A stretch of DNA of 50,789 nt from Clostridia bacterium (GCA_017522945.1 JAFWXT010000052.1:1-50789); one strand, 5' to 3'; positions 33,437 to 42,456 are shown, numbered from the stretch's first letter. Numbers and translations: made by a program. The notes: generated from the sequence alone by a model not told the origin.

Positions 33437-35107
33437 GTGCAGGTTGGCAAAAGCAATATTTATACTTATAATAAAAGTGATGCAAAAACTTATATTGCTA
33501 TTGCCGAACAAAAGTTGGCGAAAGGCGATTTGGAAGGGGCATTATCTTTTTATTTAGAATGTGAGAAAAAAGAGAAATTTCCTATTATAATATATAAAAA
33601 AATTGCTAATCTTTACACCGACTTGCAAATGTATGATAAAAGCATATTATACTGGTATAAGCTTTTAAGCGCGTCGCCAAAACGTTATAAATACGAGTGC
33701 TATAACGCTTTAGGTGCAAATTATTACTTTTTACGCCAAGATGAATTAGCAACTCATTATTTTAACCTTCAAATTTCAAAACTTCCCGATAAAGAATATG
33801 CTTTTGATGAAGTTATGCTCGATTGCTACAACGAACTTTTATCAAACGAGCCCAATACTATTAGATTAGTTGATAACCAAGGCGAATTTGACGAAAAAAG
33901 ATTAGCTTACGCTCAAGAACTTTTTGACGAGCATCCCGACAAGGCGTATGCTTATGTTAAAGAGATTGAAAGTACTTCTTCTAAATATGACGACGCGCAG
34001 TTATTATTAGGTGCTTTTTATATGATTGACGGCGATTATCTTCAAGCAATCGATTGCTATAAAAAGATATCTATAAACGGTAAAAACGCTGAATTTGCAC
34101 TAAATAATTTATTAGGCGCATATTTTTGCGCGGGTGATGATGAAAACGTTAATAAAACGCTTTCTAAACTTAAAAAGAGCGATAGTGCGGACTTTATACA
34201 ATTAGTTAAGTTTTTTCATATTTTAAACGATAAAAAGGGCGAAAAATGTTACAAGTTTTCACAATTGCTAAGCCAAATTTTTAGTGGAGCAAATACATAT
34301 TTTTACCGTGCAGTAAGTGCATATAACTATGGCAAATATGAAGAAGCCGACTACTTTTTTGCAAGTTATTATAAAATTACCAAAGATTGCTGGGTTAAAT
34401 ATTGTGTTGAAGCGAGTAGGGCAAAATTAGAAGGCGAGAGCGGATATCCAAACTTTTTAAGATACGAAAAGTCGCTTGACCAAATAAAAATATCTAAACT
34501 TGAAAACGAACTTGAAGTGTATTTATCTAAATCGAAGCAATACATTGTAACCCATCAAGAACAAATTTTTGAGTTTGCCGAATGGTGCTTTGCAACGGAT
34601 AACGAGGAATTGCAAGCAATTGCAAGTGATTTTTTATGTACGATTGGTACTGAAAAGGCAAGAAAGTTTTTAAAAGAAATTTTAATCAATCCGAAATATG
34701 AAGATTCTTTGAAAACACTAATTTTAACCGCGTTAGTTTTAATGGGAAACGAAGATAAAACGGGGGTAGTTTTTAATAACTTATACGTTGAAGTTCCTTT
34801 TGAAAAGATTTATTTTACGCATGGTAATAGCGAAGTGTTTTTAAACGCATACGCCTTTGCTTTTGGTAGGGTTGCCGCGTTTAATGAAAAAATATTACAT
34901 AGATTAAGAAAGTCTGCCGAAGAAATTTATTTTACTTTGATTGCAAATGGCAATTTGGATAAAATTAGTGACGTTATGGCGCTTAGTGCGATTATTATGT
35001 CCTATTCTAAGGTAGATAAAGAACTTGGCGCTGAAAATATAGCCGTATATAACGGCGTATCTTATGAAGAAATTGAAAAAATTATTGCTCTTATAGAAAA
35101 CAAATAG
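33437..35107 (+). CDS. TPR/alpha-solenoid protein
   Basis: 556 aa from a GTG with AAAGGAG nine bases upstream. The N-terminal half is tetratricopeptide-like: AIAEQKLAKGDLEGALSFYLEC, IANLYTDLQMYDKSILYWYKLL, YNALGANYYFLRQDELATHYFN, LLGAFYMIDGDYLQAIDCYKKI, FYRAVSAYNYGKYEEADYFFAS. The C-terminal third (about 390-556) is a different helical repeat. Probably a protein-interaction scaffold in the cytoplasm. It is followed by two small genes with tight spacing, and the three may act together. Function unknown. Confidence 0.75.
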   Translation: MQVGKSNIYTYNKSDAKTYIAIAEQKLAKGDLEGALSFYLECEKKEKFPIIIYKKIANLYTDLQMYDKSILYWYKLLSASPKRYKYECYNALGANYYFLRQDELATHYFNLQISKLPDKEYAFDEVMLDCYNELLSNEPNTIRLVDNQGEFDEKRLAYAQELFDEHPDKAYAYVKEIESTSSKYDDAQLLLGAFYMIDGDYLQAIDCYKKISINGKNAEFALNNLLGAYFCAGDDENVNKTLSKLKKSDSADFIQLVKFFHILNDKKGEKCYKFSQLLSQIFSGANTYFYRAVSAYNYGKYEEADYFFASYYKITKDCWVKYCVEASRAKLEGESGYPNFLRYEKSLDQIKISKLENELEVYLSKSKQYIVTHQEQIFEFAEWCFATDNEELQAIASDFLCTIGTEKARKFLKEILINPKYEDSLKTLILTALVLMGNEDKTGVVFNNLYVEVPFEKIYFTHGNSEVFLNAYAFAFGRVAAFNEKILHRLRKSAEEIYFTLIANGNLDKISDVMALSAIIMSYSKVDKELGAENIAVYNGVSYEEIEKIIALIENK

Positions 35108-35120
35108 AGGTGAACTTATT

Positions 35121-35954
35121 ATGAATAAAAAGGTTATTGATATCGATAACGTATTTGATGATTTTTTAGTAAAATATATAAATGAAAATAAAGGTAAATT
35201 TACTGAAAAACAATGGGAAGAAAAAATCCCGGTTATGTATTTAGAATTTGGTTCAACTGCGCTTGAAGAACTTGACGGCGCTACACCTGAAGAATATTAT
35301 TCTGATTTAACAGGCGAAGAACTTGCTAAACTTCTTGCTGCGCACGTTGAGAAAGAAGTTCCAGTTTCCGATTTTTTATGCGAAGCACTAATTAAAAGTG
35401 ATTGTGAAAAGTATTTGGTTAATTATATCGATAACGAACACGATCAAACCTTAGTTGCTTATAGCGTAAACGTTTTAAACGATAAAAAATCAACTTTGGC
35501 TTTAGACCGTTATCTAAACCTTATTTTAAGCGATCAAACTTGTAACGATATGAAAGAATTACTTGCCGAAAGCTTGGTTAACCACGCTGAGCTTGTTAAA
35601 GAACAAGTGCTTGAAAATTACGAAAGAGCGGGGGTAAATTCATTCTATTTGCTTGAAATTCTTTCTGTTTGTAAAAAAGATGATCGCGTGTTAGAAATTT
35701 TGTTAAACGAATTAAAATCTCATTTAAGTGACATCCCCGTTTACGTAAACTACCTAATGCAATACGGCGATGAAAAGGCGTTACCTACTTTGCTTGAACT
35801 TATTGATAACGAAAAAATTAACTACGTTGATTTTAAGGAACTTAAGTTTGCAATTGAATTTTTGGGTGGCGAATATACTAAAGAAAGAGATTTTTCAAAC
35901 GATAAATATTATAAACGCATAAAAGGAGTAAAAAATGAGACTTCAAGCAATTAA
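35121..35954 (+). CDS. helical-repeat protein of unknown function
   Basis: 277 aa, acidic, all-helical by composition. DIDNVFDDFLVKYINENKGKFTEKQWEEKIPVMYLEFG opens the protein, and EEYYSDLTGEELAKLLAAHVEKEVPVSDFLCEALI follows. The rest reads as HEAT-like pairs (KALPTLLELIDNEKINYVDFKELKFAIEFLGG). I do not recognise a named family. AGAGGTGA precedes the ATG, and its last 20 bases overlap the next gene, so the two are translated together. Confidence 0.6.
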   Translation: MNKKVIDIDNVFDDFLVKYINENKGKFTEKQWEEKIPVMYLEFGSTALEELDGATPEEYYSDLTGEELAKLLAAHVEKEVPVSDFLCEALIKSDCEKYLVNYIDNEHDQTLVAYSVNVLNDKKSTLALDRYLNLILSDQTCNDMKELLAESLVNHAELVKEQVLENYERAGVNSFYLLEILSVCKKDDRVLEILLNELKSHLSDIPVYVNYLMQYGDEKALPTLLELIDNEKINYVDFKELKFAIEFLGGEYTKERDFSNDKYYKRIKGVKNETSSN

Positions 35955-36432
35955 TAAGGTGTGTGAAGTAGAAAACAGCAAACTATTTGGGGATGTGTTT
36001 TTGCCCGAAAGCTGGCTTGAAAATGACCTTTTTTCGCCCGACGAATATTTTATAGCTCAAATCAATTTGCAAGATTTAAACTGTGAAATTTTACCTAAAA
36101 CGGGCTATTTATATTTCTTTTTAGAAATTTTATCGCCAAATGCTGATAAGGTTAGGGCTAAGGTTAGATATTTTGATGGTGAGCCAGACGCTTATACCGA
36201 TTTTAACGAAGGGTATTTTGATGAAGATGAAACTGTTTATGCTCTTGAAAAAAGTGATATAGGAAACGTAATTTTTGAGCAAGTTGAAGGTGATAGCGTA
36301 ACGTTATTATCCATTCCAACTTCTCTTCTTGCTTTGTTTAATTTTGATTGTAAATTTTTATCATTTGTAGTAAGTAAAGAACAAGTTGTTGAGCAAAAAT
36401 TTGATAATTGCCAAGTTAGGTTTCTTAAATAA
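35935..36432 (+). CDS. DUF1963/YwqG-like small protein
   Basis: 165 aa. KLFGDVFLPESWLEND, FIAQINLQDLNCEILPKTGYLYFFLEI and RAKVRYFDGEPDAYTD follow the order and spacing seen at the start of DUF1963 (YwqG-like) proteins: a P-x-x-W segment, then AQINL, then LP-x-x-G-x-LYFF. It is much shorter than a full YwqG protein, so it covers only part of the fold. AAAAGGAG precedes the ATG inside the preceding gene. Function unknown. Confidence 0.55.
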   Translation: MRLQAINKVCEVENSKLFGDVFLPESWLENDLFSPDEYFIAQINLQDLNCEILPKTGYLYFFLEILSPNADKVRAKVRYFDGEPDAYTDFNEGYFDEDETVYALEKSDIGNVIFEQVEGDSVTLLSIPTSLLALFNFDCKFLSFVVSKEQVVEQKFDNCQVRFLK

Positions 36433-36483
36433 CTTTGAATAAAAAATAATAAAAAAAATTTTAAAAAAGTGGGTATCAAACGC

Positions 36484-36512
36484 TTTACATATCAAGGGTT
36501 AATATGTATAAT
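36484..36512 (+). promoter_or_regulatory. promoter of a candidate small RNA
   Basis: TTTACA (36484-36489), a 17-bp spacer, TATAAT (36507-36512). No open reading frame follows before the terminator at 36592. Confidence 0.65.
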
Positions 36513-36518
36513 ATTGGT

Positions 36519-36624
36519 ATAAAGTGAAGTTGCAAGTTTGCAACGATTAAAAAGCTCATCATTTTCCCCCTTATCATATATTTTTTTACAGAAAGCAGTT
36601 CGCATCGAGTGTGAATTGCTTTTT
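36519..36624 (+). ncRNA. candidate trans-acting small RNA with C-rich loop
   Basis: About 105 nt between its own promoter and its own terminator, with no coding frame of note. A 5' hairpin pairs GTTGCAA (36529-36535) with TTGCAAC (36538-36544). A long unpaired A/U-rich stretch contains CCCCC at 36566-36570 in the context TTTTCCCCCTTATC. The RNA ends in the 36592-36622 stem and T-run. Gram-positive sRNAs such as RsaE/RoxS use C-rich single-stranded motifs to cover G-rich ribosome binding sites; the same mode is suggested here but not shown. Confidence 0.5.
36592..36624 (+). terminator. intrinsic terminator of the candidate sRNA
   Basis: AAAGCAGTTCGCA (36592-36604) pairs with TGTGAATTGCTTT (36610-36622), with two G-U pairs and a TCGAG loop, and runs into TTTTT. 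Confidence 0.82.
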
Positions 36625-36644
36625 GTAATTTTTGTCTTTTTTGT

Positions 36645-36673
36645 TTTACATAATTATAAATATGTGGTATAAT
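36645..36673 (+). promoter_or_regulatory. promoter of the MFS-GH2 operon
   Basis: TTTACA (36645-36650), a 17-bp spacer, TATAAT (36668-36673) preceded by TGG (extended -10). The start of transcription would fall about 12-15 bases before the ATAGGAG ribosome site. Confidence 0.75.
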
Positions 36674-36693
36674 GGCGATAATAGGAGAAAACT

Positions 36694-38028
36694 ATGGAAC
36701 AAAAATTTGGAAGAAAAAACTGGTTAATTGTATTTATTTTTGGTTTACTTGGGCAAATTGCATGGTCTGTTGAAAATATGCAGTTTAATTTGTTCTTGTA
36801 TAACACCGTTGAAGAATCGCTTGAAAGCGTTACGCTTATGGTACAACTCAGCGGTATTACGGCAACCGTCGTTACATTAATTGCGGGTGTTATATCGGAT
36901 AAACTTAGAAATAGAAGACTGTTTATTTCTATCGGTTATATAATTTGGGGTATTACAGTTTTAATTTTTGCTTTTATTTCGGTTTCTAACGTGCAAACTA
37001 TATTTAAGATTGAAGACGTTGCAAAAGCAACTTCTTTAACGTTAACTATAATTATAGTTATGGACTGCGTTATGACAACCTTTGGTTCAACCGCAAACGA
37101 CGCATGTTTTAACGCATGGGTTACCGAAAATACTCAAAGTTCATTCCGCGGTAAGGTTGAAAGTGTTTTATCGGTATTCCCATTATTTGCAATGCTACTC
37201 GTTGCGGGTGGATTTGGCATTTTAACCGATTTGTTCGGCTATCCAGCGGTATTTATTGCTTTGGGCGCGATAATTACTTTATCAGGTGTTTTGGGACTAT
37301 TTATCTTAAAAGATAGCCCAGAGCTTAAAACTATTCAGCCAACTAAGTTTAGCGATATTATTTATGGATTTAAACCAAGTGTAATCAAAAATCATAAAAA
37401 GCTATATTTAAATTTAGTAGTAGTTGGTATTTATGGAATTGCATGCCAAATATTTATGCCGTTTATAATTATATTTATGACGTACTATTTAGGCTTTACA
37501 AGTATTCAGTACAGTTTAGTTTTTGGTGCGGCAATCGTAGGCGGTTCGATCGTAGCGCTGATACTTGGTCATTTATGCGACAAATGGCCTAAAGAACGCG
37601 CGCTATATTTATTCGTAGTAATTTTTGCAGTTGGCTTATTTGGAATGTATTTAACTTCAAATCTTGCAAAACCTGCGCTTTATTTTGTGTTTGGCTTATT
37701 TGGGCTTGTAATGATAGTAGGTAACGTTTTAATTTTAACCTTAACGGGTGCGCTTGTTAGAGATGAAACACCTGAAGATAACGTTGGTAAATTACAAGGT
37801 ATTAGAATGATATTCTCGGTTTTATTGCCAATGCTTTTAGGTCCTATGATTGGTAATGCGATAAACAAAAAGATGAATATTCCACTACCAAATCCAGGCT
37901 TAGACGCAGCTACAACCGAATATATTCCTGCGCCTGAAATCTTTTTAGTTGCGGGAATAGTTGCTCTTTTATCTATTGCAGTAATATTCATTATAAATAA
38001 GTTAGGAAGAGAAAAAAATGCCGAATAA
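36694..38028 (+). CDS. MFS transporter, probably for a glycoside
   Basis: 444 aa with twelve predicted membrane helices. GVISDKLRNRRLF (residues 65-77) is the loop 2-3 signature of the major facilitator superfamily, and GHLCDKWPKERALY around 290 is its mirror in the second half. The N-terminal ENMQFNLFLY resembles sugar/cation symporters of the GPH or SLC45 kind. It overlaps the following GH2 glycosidase gene by 11 bp, so it most likely brings in that enzyme's substrate by proton or sodium symport. A TAGGAG site lies just before the ATG. Confidence 0.85.
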   Translation: MEQKFGRKNWLIVFIFGLLGQIAWSVENMQFNLFLYNTVEESLESVTLMVQLSGITATVVTLIAGVISDKLRNRRLFISIGYIIWGITVLIFAFISVSNVQTIFKIEDVAKATSLTLTIIIVMDCVMTTFGSTANDACFNAWVTENTQSSFRGKVESVLSVFPLFAMLLVAGGFGILTDLFGYPAVFIALGAIITLSGVLGLFILKDSPELKTIQPTKFSDIIYGFKPSVIKNHKKLYLNLVVVGIYGIACQIFMPFIIIFMTYYLGFTSIQYSLVFGAAIVGGSIVALILGHLCDKWPKERALYLFVVIFAVGLFGMYLTSNLAKPALYFVFGLFGLVMIVGNVLILTLTGALVRDETPEDNVGKLQGIRMIFSVLLPMLLGPMIGNAINKKMNIPLPNPGLDAATTEYIPAPEIFLVAGIVALLSIAVIFIINKLGREKNAE

Positions 38029-39760
38029 TTTAAAAACTAATTATGAAATTGATAAAAATTGTCCTTTAGCCGAATATCCTCGTCCGCAGTTCGTTCGTGA
38101 TAGTTACTTGTGTTTAAACGGTAAATGGTCTTTTGCTATTCGTAAAGTAGGCGAAGAATTAGGTGCTTATGATAAGCAAATAATAGTTCCATTTTCTCCA
38201 GAAAGTGCAAATTCAGGGCTTGGCGAAAATATTAAAGTTTTGGTTAACGACCGTTTATATTATCAACGCGAGTTTGAAATTGATAAAAGCTGGATAGGTG
38301 GGGTTACTTTACTACATTTCGGTGCAGTGGACTATTCGTGTGAGGTTTTTGTAAACGGTAAACGCGTTGGCTCGCACGAAGGTGGATTTACTGCATTTTG
38401 CTTTAACGTTGCAATGCACTTAGTCGAAGGTGTTAATACTATAACCGTTATAGCTTCGGATTCAACGCACTTGTCAGGCGGTGGCAGGGGCAAGCAAAAT
38501 CTTAACCCAGGTGGATACTGGTATACCGCTCAAAGCGGTATATGGCAAACCGTTTGGATGGAACATTTACCACATAATTATATTCATTCAATCGATTATA
38601 TTCCCGATTTTGAAAATAACGTAATGAACATAAACATTGATTACTCTGGGTTAAAGAAATATACGGTTTACGATGGCGATAAGGTTATTTTACAAGGCGA
38701 AAGCGAAGGAAATTTGCGTTTAGAATATGATTTTATTGCTTGGTCACCTGAAAATCCTAAGCTTTATAACGTTAAATTTGTTTGTGGCGAAGATAAAGTT
38801 AAATCTTATTTTGCAATGCGTTCTTTTTCAATAGTTACCGATAAATACGGTAAAAAACGATTAGGACTAAACGGAAAACCATATTTTTTTAGTGGGCTTT
38901 TAGATCAAGGCTACTGGCCAGATGGATTATTAACTTACCCATCTGATAAAGCTATTATCGATGAGATTGCATGGGTAAAGCGTATGGGCTTTAACACGTT
39001 GCGTAAACATATTAAAATAGAGCCTTTACGTTGGTACTACCATTGCGATAAAATGGGTATCATCGTTTGGCAAGATTTTGTAAACGGTGGTGGCGAATAT
39101 AAATTTGCTAACGTGGCGTTATTTCCATTTTTAGGCATACTCCATCGCGACGACGATTATAAATATTTTTCACGCGAAGATGAAAAGGGGCGTAAAAGAT
39201 TTATATATGAGTGGCAAGAAACGGTTAATCAATTAAAAAACTGTCCGTGCATTTATATGTGGACGGTGTTTAATGAAGGATGGGGTCAGTTTGATAGTAA
39301 AAAAATTGAACGCGCGGTAAAAATTACCGATCCAACAAGAATCGTTGAAAGCGTAAGCGGTTGGCACGATTATAAAAAGCAATGCGATATAAGAAGTATT
39401 CACAATTATTATTTTCCACTTCGTGTGCCCAAAGATTCGCGTCCGGTTACTTTAAGCGAATTTGGTGGATATGCTTTAAAGGTTGCAGGTCATATTTTTA
39501 GTGACGATAAAAGTTTTAGCTATCGCGCCTACAAAACTCAACCCAAGTTTGCAAATGCCTTGAAAAAGTTATATTTAAACAAAGTTGCTCCACTTATTAA
39601 AAAGGGGTTATCTGCTTGCATTTATACCCAAGTTTCTGACGTTGAAGAAGAAATAAACGGTCTTATAACGTACGATCGTATGGTTGCCAAAATCGACGAA
39701 AAAGAAATGAAGCAATTAAACGACGCGTTGTATAGTGAAGCAAATAAAATTAATGAATAA
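38018..39760 (+). CDS. glycoside hydrolase family 2 enzyme
   Basis: 580 aa, at the short end for GH2. An N-terminal sugar-binding jelly roll (about 20-180: LNGKWSFAI, YYQREFEID, FVNGKRVGSHEGGFTAF, NPGGYWYTAQSGIWQTVWME), an Ig-like linker domain, and a TIM barrel (about 275-580). The acid/base Glu420 is in TVFNEGWGQ and the nucleophile Glu481 in TLSEFGGY, so it should be an active retaining beta-glycosidase. Specificity (galactosidase, glucuronidase, mannosidase) cannot be read from sequence. No signal peptide, so it is cytoplasmic and works on what the upstream transporter imports. The terminator at 39774 ends the operon. Confidence 0.92.
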   Translation: MPNNLKTNYEIDKNCPLAEYPRPQFVRDSYLCLNGKWSFAIRKVGEELGAYDKQIIVPFSPESANSGLGENIKVLVNDRLYYQREFEIDKSWIGGVTLLHFGAVDYSCEVFVNGKRVGSHEGGFTAFCFNVAMHLVEGVNTITVIASDSTHLSGGGRGKQNLNPGGYWYTAQSGIWQTVWMEHLPHNYIHSIDYIPDFENNVMNINIDYSGLKKYTVYDGDKVILQGESEGNLRLEYDFIAWSPENPKLYNVKFVCGEDKVKSYFAMRSFSIVTDKYGKKRLGLNGKPYFFSGLLDQGYWPDGLLTYPSDKAIIDEIAWVKRMGFNTLRKHIKIEPLRWYYHCDKMGIIVWQDFVNGGGEYKFANVALFPFLGILHRDDDYKYFSREDEKGRKRFIYEWQETVNQLKNCPCIYMWTVFNEGWGQFDSKKIERAVKITDPTRIVESVSGWHDYKKQCDIRSIHNYYFPLRVPKDSRPVTLSEFGGYALKVAGHIFSDDKSFSYRAYKTQPKFANALKKLYLNKVAPLIKKGLSACIYTQVSDVEEEINGLITYDRMVAKIDEKEMKQLNDALYSEANKINE

Positions 39761-39773
39761 TCTATGAACTACT

Positions 39774-39807
39774 AAAACACTCACTTTACGTGGGTGTTTT
39801 TTTATAT
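39774..39807 (+). terminator. intrinsic terminator of the MFS-GH2 operon
   Basis: AAAACACTCAC (39774-39784) pairs with GTGGGTGTTTT (39790-39800) around a 5-nt loop, followed by more T's. Confidence 0.88.
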
Positions 39808-39889
39808 AATTTTAATTTTAAAATGAAATTTTTTGTAATTTATAATTTTAATAATATTATTAAAATATAATAAAGTAGGAATTTAATTT

Positions 39890-40942
39890 GTGACTAAAAT
39901 TATAAATAGCTTAAAAATTTCTCTTTTAATCGTTGGCGCAATTATAGGCGCAGGTTTTATTACAGGAAGGGAAATTATGCGTTTTTTTTATGGTAGCAAC
40001 CCTATTTTTAGCTTTATTGTAGTTTTTGTTTTATTTTTTGCTTTAATTTTTTTCTTTTTTAGCGTAAAATCAAAAGTTTTGTTGGATATAATTAGTAAGG
40101 GAAGCGTTCTAATTTATTTTTTTAACGTATTGATTATGGCTTCGATGCTTGGCGCTACCGATAGTTTAGCTAAAAGCTTATTTAATATTGATGAAAAGTT
40201 GCCTGTGTTTTCAATATTACTTTTATTGCTTTCTACTGCAGTTACTTTTGGTGGAATAGAAAAGGTAGAAGTTGTAAGCGTGGTTTTAGTTCCGTTTATG
40301 CTATTTATATTCTTTTTATCAATATTTAGTGTTGAAAATAAGCAATTAAACTTGGCTTATGGTGATTATTCAGTCGTAAATAAAATTGGCTACGTAACTA
40401 TGAACGTTTTTTTGTGTCAACCATTTTTGCAAAAAGTAAAAAAGGAGAAAGAAAAATTTTCCCCTTTTTTGGTTGCCATTATATCTGCGATTATACTTTC
40501 GTTAGCCATATTTGCCTTAATTAGCGTTTTGTCTAAAGAATGTATAAGTTGCGATATTCCGCTTATTTTACTTATAAATGGTAATAAATATTTAATATTT
40601 TTATTATCCGTTGTTATTATTGCAAGTATTTTTACCACGTTGGTATCATTACAGTATTCTTATTTGATAAAAATTAACGAAAAAAGTAATTATTTAATAA
40701 TTATTGCAGTAAGTGTAATTGCCTTTATTATTTCGCGCATGGGATTTTTTGTTATTGTTGACAAAATATATCCTATAATAGCTAAAATTTCGGCATTTTA
40801 CTATGCATTTATTATTGCCATTTCGTTAATAATTTCTCTAAAAGAGCAACGAAAGCATACATTAGCCCAGCCAAGACACACAAAATCAAGGTACTCATCA
40901 TTACAAGGTCGAGTTTTAAAACCTGCCCACCGTAAACGATAA
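39890..40942 (+). CDS. YkvI-like membrane protein with 3' end overlapping an antisense gene
   Basis: 350 aa from a GTG with AGTAGGA nine bases upstream. About ten membrane helices; the opening SLLIVGAIIGAGFITGREIMRFF is typical of YkvI proteins in the amino-acid transporter superfamily. Function unproven. After the last helix (near residue 315) comes a basic tail, KEQRKHTLAQPRHTKSR and onward, encoded entirely by the antisense strand of the permease gene at 40812-41621, overlapping it by 131 bp. The tail looks like read-through added when an original stop was lost; the gene could still be functional. Confidence 0.8.
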   Translation: MTKIINSLKISLLIVGAIIGAGFITGREIMRFFYGSNPIFSFIVVFVLFFALIFFFFSVKSKVLLDIISKGSVLIYFFNVLIMASMLGATDSLAKSLFNIDEKLPVFSILLLLLSTAVTFGGIEKVEVVSVVLVPFMLFIFFLSIFSVENKQLNLAYGDYSVVNKIGYVTMNVFLCQPFLQKVKKEKEKFSPFLVAIISAIILSLAIFALISVLSKECISCDIPLILLINGNKYLIFLLSVVIIASIFTTLVSLQYSYLIKINEKSNYLIIIAVSVIAFIISRMGFFVIVDKIYPIIAKISAFYYAFIIAISLIISLKEQRKHTLAQPRHTKSRYSSLQGRVLKPAHRKR

Positions 40943-41621
40943 GGTAGCCAAGTCCTTGCCGTGATACGATATATTCGCCCATAATCGAGCCTATCCAGCT
41001 AAGCCCAACGTTAACTTTTAAGGTCGAAATTAAGGTGGGTAGCGAATTAGGAATTATAAGCTTAGTAAGTATTTGCATCTTGCTAGCGCCCATCGAGTGA
41101 AGTAAAAATAGTTTACCTTTATCAGTTTGTAAAAAGCCCGTAAGCATACTAATTATTGTTACAATAATCGTAACTAAAACGGTCATAAATATTATTGATT
41201 TTTGGCCTGCTCCAAATGCTATGATTATAATCGGACCAAGCGCAATTTTGGGAAGCGCGTTTAAAATTACGATGTACGGCTCTAAAACCATTCGAGCGTG
41301 TTCAAATAGCCATAAAAGTAGTGCGATTAGCGTACCTAAAATGGTTGCAATTAAAAATCCAACTACTGTTTCCCATAGGGTAGTGAAAATATGTTTTAAA
41401 AGCTCGTTCTGGGATTGAAGGTCGATTACCGTTTTTATAACGCGAGAAGGTGACGAGAATAAAAAACTATCAATAACGTTAATTTTGGCAAGAAATTCCC
41501 AAGCAAATATAAAGAAAACTAAAAGAAAAATTCTTACCGACCAGATTAGAGTAGTTTTGATTTTTTGATTTTTTAAGTATTTTCTTCGTTCAAACGAAAG
41601 TATTTTATATTTTCTTTTCAT
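40812..41621 (-). CDS. ABC transporter permease (SsuC/ThiX type)
   Basis: 269 aa from the ATG at 41621, with GGGGAG upstream; it overlaps the ATPase gene's stop in the four-base ATGA arrangement. Six membrane helices and an EAA-like loop HSMGASKMQILTKLIIPNSLPTL, as in permeases for nitrate, sulphonates, taurine and pyrimidine precursors. It forms one importer with the ATPase and binding protein upstream. Its C-terminus (EKLLTKW) is normal for the family, so in the overlap with the YkvI-like gene this frame is the conserved one. Confidence 0.93.
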   Translation of the reverse strand: MKRKYKILSFERRKYLKNQKIKTTLIWSVRIFLLVFFIFAWEFLAKINVIDSFLFSSPSRVIKTVIDLQSQNELLKHIFTTLWETVVGFLIATILGTLIALLLWLFEHARMVLEPYIVILNALPKIALGPIIIIAFGAGQKSIIFMTVLVTIIVTIISMLTGFLQTDKGKLFLLHSMGASKMQILTKLIIPNSLPTLISTLKVNVGLSWIGSIMGEYIVSRQGLGYLIVYGGQVLKLDLVMMSTLILCVLAGLMYAFVALLEKLLTKWQ

Positions 41622-42376
41622 TTGTGTAGTTCTCCCCAAAGAGTTTCAAATAATGAAGCAAACCCCTTTTCTTCACGCCGTTTTAAAGGGGATAGTTCTT
41701 TATTTAGGTTAATTTCGTGCATACTTAAGATATTGGCAGGTCTTTCGGTTAAAACGATTATTTTATCGGCAACCGAAATTGCTTCACTAATATCGTGAGT
41801 AACGAGTATTGCAGTTTTGTTTTCTTTTTTAATAATGTTATAAACGTCATCACAAACGCTTATTCGTGTTTGCGAGTCAAGTGCTGAAAATGGTTCGTCT
41901 AACAGTAACAAACTTGGCGAAATTGCCAACGTGCGTATGAGCGCTGCACGTTGGCGCATACCACCTGAAAGTTGGTTAGGGTATGAATTTTTAAAGGCTG
42001 AAAGCCCGTATTTTTCTAATAAGTTATCTACGTATTCAATCTTTTCTTTAGTGTAATTATTTTTTATTTTAAGTGGTAAACAGGCGTTTTGTCGAATGGT
42101 AAGCCAGGGAAAAAGTTCGTCACGCTGAAGCATATATCCTATTTGTGGGCGGTTGGTACTAAGCCCCTTATCGTTATAAAATTTTATTTTACCTATATAT
42201 GGAATTAGGTTAGATATTGCTGAAAGTATGCTTGTTTTTCCGCACCCCGATCTACCAATTATTGCAACAAATTCACCTTTTTTAACTGTAAAAGAAATAT
42301 TATCAATTGCCTTTATTTCTTGCTTTTTCGTTTGATATGAAATTGATAAACCGATTATTTCAAGAAGTGTTTCCAT
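41618..42376 (-). CDS. ABC transporter ATPase (SsuB/ThiZ type)
   Basis: 252 aa from the ATG at 42376, nine bases after CGGAG; a TTG seven codons upstream lies within a palindrome and is rejected. Walker A IGRSGCGKTS, Q-loop MLQRDELFPW, signature LSGGMRQRAALIRTLA, Walker B LLLLDEPFSALD and switch His in LVTHDISEA are all present. It energises the permease at 40812. The VADKIIVLTERPANI segment is typical of the nitrate/taurine/sulphonate family. Confidence 0.95.
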   Translation of the reverse strand: METLLEIIGLSISYQTKKQEIKAIDNISFTVKKGEFVAIIGRSGCGKTSILSAISNLIPYIGKIKFYNDKGLSTNRPQIGYMLQRDELFPWLTIRQNACLPLKIKNNYTKEKIEYVDNLLEKYGLSAFKNSYPNQLSGGMRQRAALIRTLAISPSLLLLDEPFSALDSQTRISVCDDVYNIIKKENKTAILVTHDISEAISVADKIIVLTERPANILSMHEINLNKELSPLKRREEKGFASLFETLWGELHK

Positions 42377-42390
42377 TAAAGTTTTCTCCG

Positions 42391-42412
42391 TTTGCAAAAC
42401 GCGTTTTGCAAA
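42391..42412. repeat. 22-bp perfect palindrome between importer genes
   Basis: TTTGCAAAACG followed at once by its exact complement CGTTTTGCAAA. It lies in the 80-bp gap between the binding-protein and ATPase genes, just before the ATPase ribosome site. It could be a regulator site or an RNA stem affecting the ratio of binding protein to ATPase. Confidence 0.65.
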
Positions 42413-42456
42413 TATAATTGATTATTATGTTTAACATAAAAATCTTTAAAATATCG

